A DNA stretch of 64,000 bases from Bacteroidales bacterium (GTDB taxonomy: Bacteria; Bacteroidota; Bacteroidia; Bacteroidales; P3): NCBI GenBank assembly GCA_017559135.1, contig JAFYSZ010000001.1:310001-374000 (forward strand). The letters run 5' to 3'. Position numbers and translations under genes: made by a program. Below the pieces are notes generated by a model. The model was not told where the DNA came from. It did no database searches and saw only the letters and a list, made by a program, of their open reading frames with translations. Shown here in pieces: positions 58,240 through 64,000 of this stretch; the first letter of the stretch is position 1, and each line of letters opens with the position of its first letter.

Positions 58240-58689
58240 TTATTCCATTACTTTTGTAAAGTAACCTTGAAGATCAAATTGAAGTTTTATTTCTTCACCT
58301 CTTTTTGCTATTGTTGCGATATAACTCTTTTTGTTTCTTAATTCTACTATATCTATGCTTTCTACTTTATAATCTGCATAGTTTTCTTTAACATAGTTTA
58401 GAATTGTTTTAGGAGTGTATTCCAAAGGGACATTCCATGCTGTCTCAACCGATGTATTTTTGAATTTCATACTTACCTCGTTGCCAGAAGCCTTGAAGTT
58501 TGCAATATAACAAGTAGAATCTACCATCTGCCAATTTGCTTGCTCAACCTCAGGACGGCGTTTCTTAAAGTCTTGCACGAATTTTGCAGGCACATCTTTT
58601 TCATCTACTGATTTATACTTATTCTTTTTTGTAACAGCACAACCTGTTACTAATGCAGATACTAATAATAAAAAAGCTAATTTCTTCAT
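58240..58689 (-). CDS. PepSY-like lipoprotein
   Basis: 149 residues from MKKLAFLLLVSALVTGC; TGC gives a lipobox, followed by AVTKK. The mature region PAKFVQDFKKRRPEVEQANW, STCYIANFKASGNEVSMKF and LEYTPKTILNYVKENYADYK has the spacing of the PepSY-like/DUF2874 domain of Bacteroidetes periplasmic proteins. An upstream in-frame extension of 12 residues is rejected as it hides the signal. Anchored in the periplasm; role unknown. Confidence 0.75.
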   Translation of the reverse strand: MKKLAFLLLVSALVTGCAVTKKNKYKSVDEKDVPAKFVQDFKKRRPEVEQANWQMVDSTCYIANFKASGNEVSMKFKNTSVETAWNVPLEYTPKTILNYVKENYADYKVESIDIVELRNKKSYIATIAKRGEEIKLQFDLQGYFTKVME

Positions 58690-58745
58690 TTCGTTTAGTG
58701 TTTTTTGATTTTGCAAATATAACATATTTATTCAAAAAAAAGAGT

Positions 58746-59531
58746 CTAAGTCAAAAAATTTTGAAAAAGAAGTTTCAAATCGACTATTTTGAATAAATAA
58801 AGTGAAGTGAATATAATAACAAATATAACCACCCATTTAATAAATTTTGCTCCTTTTTTGAAGGCTAATTTCGTTGCAATAAACGAGCCGATGAATGTTC
58901 CTATTGAATGAAGCAAACCATATTGCCAATGAATGCTACCATCTTGCCAAAAAATCAAAACCGCAATAACGGTATAAAACGCCATAACGGTGGTTTTCAA
59001 AGCATTTGTTTTGATAATATTGTAACCCAAAAGCATACTTCCTGCACTCATAAGAAGAAAACCTGTTCCTACTTGAACAAAACCGCCATAAATTCCTATT
59101 AAAAAGAAAATTAAATACTGTAAAAAACTGATTCCATTTTCGGTTTTGGAAAAATCATCTTCTTCAAACTTCTTTGGTGAGCGAAAAAGAAAGACTATCA
59201 TCACCAAAAGGCTAATTCCCATAAAATAAGAGAAGAGAATTTCGGGCAAAACAAGAGATAAAATTGCTCCTACTAAGGCTCCTAACATTGTGGGCAAAGC
59301 AAGGCGAAAAAAATGAGTGTTTTTAAGAAATCCTTTACGTGAAAATAGAACAGAGGTAAGTGATGATTGTAATAAAACCCCTATTCTATTTGTTGCATTA
59401 GCTTGTGCGGGACTCAAACCTAAGGCAAGATAAAGTGCTATTGAAATTGCTGTCCCTCCTGCCGAAAGAGTATTGATAAATCCTACAAAAAGCCCTGATA
59501 TAACTAAGATTAAAAATATTGAAACCGTCAT
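58746..59531 (-). CDS. TauE/SafE (TSUP) family membrane transporter
   Basis: 261 residues with about eight helices. VISGLFVGFINTLSAGGTAI at the N terminus and GIYGGFVQVGTGFLLMSAGS in the second half are the family's paired glycine-rich repeats; ANATNRIGVLLQ is also typical. Probably exports a small organic sulfur compound or anion. Follows the Spy-like gene by 16 bp, so it may belong to the ECF-sigma operon or simply trail it. Confidence 0.88.
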   Translation of the reverse strand: MTVSIFLILVISGLFVGFINTLSAGGTAISIALYLALGLSPAQANATNRIGVLLQSSLTSVLFSRKGFLKNTHFFRLALPTMLGALVGAILSLVLPEILFSYFMGISLLVMIVFLFRSPKKFEEDDFSKTENGISFLQYLIFFLIGIYGGFVQVGTGFLLMSAGSMLLGYNIIKTNALKTTVMAFYTVIAVLIFWQDGSIHWQYGLLHSIGTFIGSFIATKLAFKKGAKFIKWVVIFVIIFTSLYLFKIVDLKLLFQNFLT

Positions 59532-59547
59532 TTATTTCAACTAACAA

Positions 59548-60078
59548 CTATCTTGGTTGTAATTGTATAACGTTTTGTTGTTTATTTTGTTGAAATTCTG
59601 GTTCTTTTCTTTCGTGTCTATCTTTTTTTCTAAGATTACGCATAAGTTCTTTTTCTTCCACAATCAGTTTTGCTACTTTTTGAGGAGGAAGAACTTCTAA
59701 GAATTTTTCGTAATAACGCACTTTTACTTCAGCAAGTTCTTTTTCTGTTTTACTATTTTGTTCTATCAACATCATTGCAGTTTCTTTGTCAAGATTAAGC
59801 ATATCTGTCTCTTTGTATTTGGTCATTAAATGATGTTGTTTTTCAATTATAGAATTTATTTCTCTGTCAAATTGTTCGTATAAAGCCCAAAACTTTTCGG
59901 TTTCTTCTTCCGATAGTTTTAAATTTTGAACAAAAGTCGCTTTTTTAATCTTCATCATTTTCATTTGAGCGGCTTTTCTTTCTTTTTCTTTACATTCTGG
60001 ACAATCTTTTTGTTGTGCAAATGTTGGTATTGTTAGAATCAATGCTAACAAAGTCAAGACTAAATTTTTTTTCATCAT
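59548..60078 (-). CDS. Periplasmic Spy/CpxP-like protein
   Basis: 176 residues, signal peptide (KNLVLTLLALILTIPTFAQ). Helical mature part: FVQNLKLSEEETEKFWALYE, then AEVKVRYYEKFLEVLPPQKV and AKLIVEEKELMRNL, the arrangement of LTxxQ-type periplasmic heavy-metal or stress sensors seen after ECF sigma genes in Bacteroidetes. Two cysteines (DCPECKEKE) right after the signal could bind metal. The start codon overlaps the previous stop (ATGA). Confidence 0.75.
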   Translation of the reverse strand: MMKKNLVLTLLALILTIPTFAQQKDCPECKEKERKAAQMKMMKIKKATFVQNLKLSEEETEKFWALYEQFDREINSIIEKQHHLMTKYKETDMLNLDKETAMMLIEQNSKTEKELAEVKVRYYEKFLEVLPPQKVAKLIVEEKELMRNLRKKDRHERKEPEFQQNKQQNVIQLQPR

Positions 60079-60503
60079 TCTATATTTTCAAAGTTATTAA
60101 ATACATACTCATTTAAGTCCTCATCTATGAAAGATTCCAAGTAATCTAACTCCTCTTCTGTAAATTGGATTTGTTCAACCTCCGCAACAAGATTCTCAAC
60201 TTGCTTTTCCCATGGAATTTTTGTGCTTTGAGCAAGATTTTTCTTTTCCTCATCGTTTGATTTGTCTCTATTTGGAGAAAATAATGAAAAGAAATTTGAT
60301 GAAAGCAAAGGTTCTTTTCTTTCATCAAAGAAAACTATTGCAAAAACACTTATAGATAAAGTAAGAATAATAGAAATACTTGCAACATATTTCAAGACAT
60401 TTGAAACTGATACGTGTTTTCTTTTTGCCTCCACACTTAATTGTTGTTTCAAATCATCAAAATAATTTTCAGGAACTTTAAAGTGATTATTCTTTTTATC
60501 CAT
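60075..60503 (-). CDS. Single-pass membrane protein in the ECF-sigma operon (anti-sigma-like)
   Basis: 142 residues. The N terminus FKVPENYFDDLKQQL matches a short motif common in Bacteroidetes proteins encoded next to ECF sigma genes. One transmembrane helix (YVASISIILTLSISVFAIVF) separates a cytoplasmic ~45-residue tail from an acidic periplasmic part. The position between sigma and Spy-like genes suggests control of the sigma factor (inference); no zinc anti-sigma motif is visible. Confidence 0.65.
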   Translation of the reverse strand: MDKKNNHFKVPENYFDDLKQQLSVEAKRKHVSVSNVLKYVASISIILTLSISVFAIVFFDERKEPLLSSNFFSLFSPNRDKSNDEEKKNLAQSTKIPWEKQVENLVAEVEQIQFTEEELDYLESFIDEDLNEYVFNNFENIE

Positions 60504-60561
60504 ATTTTTTTCGATTTGCTGATTTGGACAAGTTTTTTCCCTCTAAGTTTAATTTCTCTTG

Positions 60562-61119
60562 TTAAAAATCTTCATTTAACATCATTTCTTCAATCTTTTT
60601 TGCGGCTATATGATACGATGCTTTCAAGGCTCCCTCCGATGTTTTTGTGATTGAAGCAATTTGAGCAAAGGATAAATCATCATAATACCTCATTTGAAAA
60701 ACCGCTCTTTGTTTTGCGGGCAAAGACAACATTGCTTTTTGAAGTTTTAGTTCTATTTCGTCTCCATCAAACAAAGAATCCGACTTTATATTCTCAAACA
60801 TTTCTTGTTCAAAAGATGAATTATTTTTTGCTTGTTTATTTTGTTTTGATTTAATGTAATTGATAGTGTGATTATATGCTATTCTATAAATCCAAGTTGA
60901 TAATTTAGATTCGTTATTAAAACTTTCTATGTTTTCAAATACCTTTATAAAAATTTCTTGCACCAAATCATCGGCATCTTCGTGAGAAAGGACCATACGT
61001 CTCACTTGCCAATACACCATTTCGGCATATTTGTCTATGAGAAGTGAATATCCCCTATCTCTTGTTGAGGATTTCTTTATTAGTTTTAATATATTATCTT
61101 CGTTTTGCTTTATATCCAT
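60562..61119 (-). CDS. ECF sigma factor (sigma-70 family, RpoE-like)
   Basis: 185 residues from the ATG beginning MDIKQNEDNILKLI; an alternative 7 residues longer is possible. Region 2: YAEMVYWQVRRMVLSHEDAD, DLVQEIFIKVFENI and TWIYRIAYNHTINYIK. Region 4: LPAKQRAVFQMRYYDDLSFA and TSEGALKASYHIAAKKIEEM. Directs RNA polymerase to a stress or envelope regulon. Overlaps anmK by 10 bp; followed by a membrane protein and a Spy-like periplasmic protein, a standard Bacteroidetes set. Confidence 0.93.
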   Translation of the reverse strand: MDIKQNEDNILKLIKKSSTRDRGYSLLIDKYAEMVYWQVRRMVLSHEDADDLVQEIFIKVFENIESFNNESKLSTWIYRIAYNHTINYIKSKQNKQAKNNSSFEQEMFENIKSDSLFDGDEIELKLQKAMLSLPAKQRAVFQMRYYDDLSFAQIASITKTSEGALKASYHIAAKKIEEMMLNEDF

Positions 61120-62156
61120 TGAACAATTAGTCCTCCACAATTATCCATACTTGCTCCTGTAACGGAGGCAAGGCAATTTGCTTCTTTTCTTATGCGTAAT
61201 ACACCCAAAAATGCAAATATCATTGCTTCCTTATAATCTATAATCGTTTTTTCTGGTACATCTATTGTGTACGAAGTGTATTTTTTTAATTTTTCTAATA
61301 GAAACCTATTATATGCTCCCCCTCCTGTCAAAAGGGTTTTACCTGTTAAATTCTTAGATAACTGAATCGCTATATGCTCTGTATAAGTTGCTAAAAGATC
61401 TTTTACGTCCAAGTCCGAATTTTCTAATAATGGAAAGATATTTTCAACAACCCATTCTTTGCCTAAGGATTTATTTTTTTTCTTTTTATAGTACGGCAAA
61501 GCATTTAATTGATTCAAAAGATTTTCATCAACCTTTCCCGATGCGGCTATTTGACCTCCATCATCAAAAGGTAAAGATATTTTTTCGCAAAGATGATTCA
61601 ACACAATATTCACCGGACATATATCATAGGCAATGCGTTTTCCTTGTTTTTTAAGACTGATATTTGAAAATCCTCCAAGGTTTAAGCAATTTTCGTATGC
61701 GGAAAAAAGTATTTCATCGCCAATCGGCACAAGCGGAGCGCCTTGTCCTCCAAGGGCTACGTCCATTGAACGAAAATCTCCTATCGTTGTGCATTTCACC
61801 TCGCTACATAATGCCGACAAATCGCCTATTTGAGTTGTGTAATGCAAGTCTGGACGATGAAAAATAGTTTGTCCGTGAGAGGAAACAAAATCTACATCAA
61901 GCGAATTAGCATCTAAAAACTCTTTTGCTTTCTTTCCAAAGAAATGTCCCAACTCTACCGAAAACTTTGCAAACTCATTAGCCGTAGCATTTTCCATTGA
62001 ACGAATCTTTTTCTTAAATTCGCTATCGTAAGCAAAGGTTTGTGCTTTTTTAATAGAATAAGACCACTCTCCTTTCTTTTCATTAAACTCGCAATAGGCT
62101 ACATCTAAACCATCAAGCGAGGTTCCCGACATCAAACCCAATACTCTATAAAACAT
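61110..62156 (-). CDS. anmK: Anhydro-N-acetylmuramic acid kinase
   Basis: 348 residues; phosphorylates 1,6-anhydro-MurNAc released during wall turnover, giving MurNAc-6-phosphate. ATP site GLMSGTSLDGLDVAYCEF; VSSHGQTIFHRP; IGDFRSMDVALGGQGAPLVP; NLGGFSNISL; LLTGGGAYNRFLLEKL. Overlaps murF by 11 bp and the sigma gene by 10 bp, so it links wall synthesis, recycling and an envelope-type stress factor in one operon. Confidence 0.95.
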   Translation of the reverse strand: MFYRVLGLMSGTSLDGLDVAYCEFNEKKGEWSYSIKKAQTFAYDSEFKKKIRSMENATANEFAKFSVELGHFFGKKAKEFLDANSLDVDFVSSHGQTIFHRPDLHYTTQIGDLSALCSEVKCTTIGDFRSMDVALGGQGAPLVPIGDEILFSAYENCLNLGGFSNISLKKQGKRIAYDICPVNIVLNHLCEKISLPFDDGGQIAASGKVDENLLNQLNALPYYKKKKNKSLGKEWVVENIFPLLENSDLDVKDLLATYTEHIAIQLSKNLTGKTLLTGGGAYNRFLLEKLKKYTSYTIDVPEKTIIDYKEAMIFAFLGVLRIRKEANCLASVTGASMDNCGGLIVQWI

Positions 62157-63471
62157 CTTTCAATATCTCCATTTTTGTAGAGCGTGAACCTTTTATCAAA
62201 ATCGTTGCATTCTCTATCGGATTTGCCAAAAGGAATTGTTTAAACTCCTCAGAAGTTTCAAAACACTCCACTTCATCTTTTGCAACCGCCTTATACTCTT
62301 TTCCGACCAAGACAATTCTTTCAAAATTCTTTGATTTGATTTGAGAAAGTATGTTTTCGTGTTCTTTTTGTGATACTTCTCCTAATTCTTTCATTGCTCC
62401 CATAAATACCATTTTGCGATTTGCTTGCATATTTGCAAAAGCCTCAACTGCCGAAGAGCATGAAGATGGATTTGCATTATAGCAATCTAAAATCAAAGTA
62501 TTGGTTTGAGTTTTTAGGATTTGAGAACGATTATTTGATGGAATATAATTCTCTATTGCTTCTTTGATTTTTTGTATCTCAACTCCAAAATGCAAGCCTA
62601 TTGTCAAGGCTGCAAGTATATTATAAGCATTATAAATTCCTACAAGATTAGAGGTGATCACACAATCCTTAAATATGATTTGAGCATAGCCATTTTCGCT
62701 ACAAGCCTTTGCCGAAATATCAGCATTTGTCTTTAAAGAATAGGTTGTTTTCTTAGAAAAATTCTCCTCTCTCAAAGCCTCATCGTCCGCATTGACAAAG
62801 ATATGTGATTTTTCATTTTGATTGTTTTTCACAAACTCAAACAACTCTTTCTTTGTCTTTATAATATTTTCTTTACTTCCAAAACCCTCAATGTGAGCCG
62901 TACCTATATTAGTTAGAATTGCCATATCGGGCTTTGCAATATTTGAAAGAAAACCTATTTCTCCCACATGATTTGCTCCCATTTCAACAATCGCTATTTC
63001 GGTTGTGTGAGGTATTGAAAGAAGTGTAAGAGGTACTCCTATATGATTATTAAAATTACCTTTGGTTGCAAGAGTAAGGTATTTTTGAGAAAGAACGGCT
63101 TGAATCAATTCCTTAGTTGTTGTCTTGCCATTCGTCCCACTTATTCCTATTATAGTAGTTTTTAGTTGCTTTCTATGATATGATGCAAGATTTTGAAGAG
63201 TTAGCAAACTATCTTCGCATAAAAAAATTTTATTTCTTTGTTTTAGAAAATTATCTCTTTGTTTTATTTTTTCATTATCGCAAACCACAAGTGAAGCTCC
63301 TTGTTCTATTGCTTTAAAAACAAATTCGTTTCCATCAAAGTTTTCCCCCTTTAATGCAAAGAATATATCTCCTTGTTTTATACTACGACTATCCGTGCTA
63401 ATGTTTGGATATTGAAGATAATGTGCGTATAATTTTTCTATTTCTTGGCTACTTGTTCTATTGCTTTCCAT
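62146..63471 (-). CDS. murF: UDP-N-acetylmuramoyl-tripeptide--D-alanyl-D-alanine ligase
   Basis: 441 residues from ATG 63471 (MESNRTSSQEIEKLYAHYLQ). Adds D-Ala-D-Ala to the UDP-MurNAc tripeptide. TDSRSIKQGDIFFALKGENF is the UDP-binding N domain; ATP loop GISGTNGKTTTKELI; TKGNFNNHIGVPLTLL; EMGANHVGEI; DCYNANPSS. Oddity: between VVCDNEK and IFLCEDS there is a 7-residue repeat (KQRDNFL, KQRNKIF) encoded by the dispersed 21-bp unit, making this loop longer than I would expect. The 3' end overlaps anmK; the 5' end overlaps the glycosyltransferase by 34 bp. Confidence 0.95.
   Translation of the reverse strand: MESNRTSSQEIEKLYAHYLQYPNISTDSRSIKQGDIFFALKGENFDGNEFVFKAIEQGASLVVCDNEKIKQRDNFLKQRNKIFLCEDSLLTLQNLASYHRKQLKTTIIGISGTNGKTTTKELIQAVLSQKYLTLATKGNFNNHIGVPLTLLSIPHTTEIAIVEMGANHVGEIGFLSNIAKPDMAILTNIGTAHIEGFGSKENIIKTKKELFEFVKNNQNEKSHIFVNADDEALREENFSKKTTYSLKTNADISAKACSENGYAQIIFKDCVITSNLVGIYNAYNILAALTIGLHFGVEIQKIKEAIENYIPSNNRSQILKTQTNTLILDCYNANPSSCSSAVEAFANMQANRKMVFMGAMKELGEVSQKEHENILSQIKSKNFERIVLVGKEYKAVAKDEVECFETSEEFKQFLLANPIENATILIKGSRSTKMEILKDVL
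63236..63277 (+). repeat. In-frame 21-bp tandem unit inside murF
   Basis: On the plus strand CTTTGTTTT starts at 63236 and 63257. The unit core TTAGAAAATTATCTC differs by one base from the 15-mer shared by the beta-galactosidase repeat and the 48300 array. Confidence 0.8.
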
Positions 63472-64000
63472 ACTAATTCTGCTGTTTTGTCCCAACTATA
63501 TTTTTTTGCTTGCTCCTGTCCTTTTTTTATCAAATCTTCTCTTAACGAAGGATTCTTATAAATTTCTATCATCGCCTCACAAATACTTTCTACATTATAA
63601 GGATTAGCATAAAGAGCACCTTGTCCCGCCACCTCCGGCATTGAACTTGTGTTTGAAGTGATAACTGCGGTTGAAGAACGATAAGCCTCCAACAAAGGCA
63701 AGCCAAATCCCTCAAAAAACGAAACAAACACCAACGAAAGACTTGCCGAAGCAATGCGATTAACCTCTTCCAAAGGTATTCTTCCCGTAAAAACAACCTC
63801 ATTCTTATACTCCATTGCATTAAACGTGTCCTCAATCTCCCCTTTCCACCATTTCTTATTGCCAACAATGAGAAGTTTTACATCGGACTTGGTTTTTGAC
63901 TTAAAACTATCAAAAGCCTTAAAAAGATTAGTAAGATTTTTTCTCTTATGAAGCGAACCTACAAAATAAAAATAAGGACAAGAATTACTATATCTTTGTC
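63438..64000 (-). CDS. Glycosyltransferase family 4 protein, truncated by the window
   Basis: The frame is open to the right edge; the C-terminal ~187 residues are seen. YFVGSLHKRKNLTNLFKAF begins the GT4 C-terminal domain, then LLIVGNKKWWKG, VVFTGRIPLEEVNRIASASL and the donor-binding SFFEGFGLPLLEAYRSSTAV (E-x7-E). TSSMPEVAGQGALYANPYNV and the final SWDKTAELVWKAIEQV complete the family pattern. It probably acts on a surface polysaccharide or lipid carrier. The product is not determinable. Confidence 0.9.
   Translation of the reverse strand, partial: QRYSNSCPYFYFVGSLHKRKNLTNLFKAFDSFKSKTKSDVKLLIVGNKKWWKGEIEDTFNAMEYKNEVVFTGRIPLEEVNRIASASLSLVFVSFFEGFGLPLLEAYRSSTAVITSNTSSMPEVAGQGALYANPYNVESICEAMIEIYKNPSLREDLIKKGQEQAKKYSWDKTAELVWKAIEQVAKK

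Overview
The window is an AT-rich chromosomal segment of a member of the Bacteroidota, most likely Bacteroidales. Evidence: promoters follow the phylum pattern (TTTG or TTG, about 19 bp, then TAnnTTTG); glycogen synthase and alpha-glucan phosphorylase are fused; the Rho factor is long and has a K/E-rich insert; threonine dehydrogenase is the epimerase-like type; there are PorT-like barrels, many secreted proteins and lipoproteins, and a conserved secreted protein usually mislabelled asparagine synthetase B. No rRNA, tRNA, CRISPR, prophage or transposase was seen. The genes at both edges (position 3 onward, and up to 64000) are cut by the window.

Layout. 1-10.9 kb: glycogen enzyme, an etfB-etfA-acyl-CoA dehydrogenase operon, a PflA-like radical SAM protein divergent from dnaB, and a secreted protein. 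10.9-15.7 kb: an accessory-looking block with a nested inverted repeat, a promoter, a candidate structured RNA, an SF2 helicase and an RmuC nuclease. 15.7-26.2 kb: TPR protein, gyrA, mutL, a rhomboid protease, a Usp-like protein, and the two enzymes of threonine breakdown (kbl and threonine dehydrogenase). 26.2-31.6 kb: four paralogous small lipoproteins, a chimeric gene remnant and a GH2 beta-galactosidase; a 91-bp direct repeat shows that this cluster grew by duplication. 31.6-46 kb: deacetylase, folD, ffh, namZ, rho, glyS, a PAP2 phosphatase, a DUF1016 nuclease broken by one stop codon, gyrB and a YfhO-like membrane protein. 46-48.2 kb: a DNA methyltransferase with an overlapping probable restriction enzyme. 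48.4-64 kb: rocD, a CCA-adding-type enzyme, miaA, an OmpA protein, a methyltransferase, two secreted or barrel proteins, a fused flavin/GltD oxidoreductase, an ECF sigma module, anmK, murF and a glycosyltransferase.

Metabolic reading (inference): amino acids are used as substrates (threonine to glycine plus acetyl-CoA, ornithine transamination, ETF-linked acyl-CoA oxidation or reduction). Glycogen is stored and remobilised. Peptidoglycan sugars are recycled (NamZ, AnmK) alongside synthesis (MurF).

The most unusual signal is a dispersed family of 21-bp units. They begin CTTTG (variants CATAG, CTAAG, CTTGA) and share a core close to CTTTGTTTYAGAA followed by an A/T-rich tail. They form exactly or nearly 21-bp-periodic arrays in at least eight intergenic places, often just upstream of a promoter -7 box or next to a terminator. 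Related units lie in frame, as 7-residue repeats, inside three coding sequences (rho, beta-galactosidase, murF). I do not recognise this as a described element.
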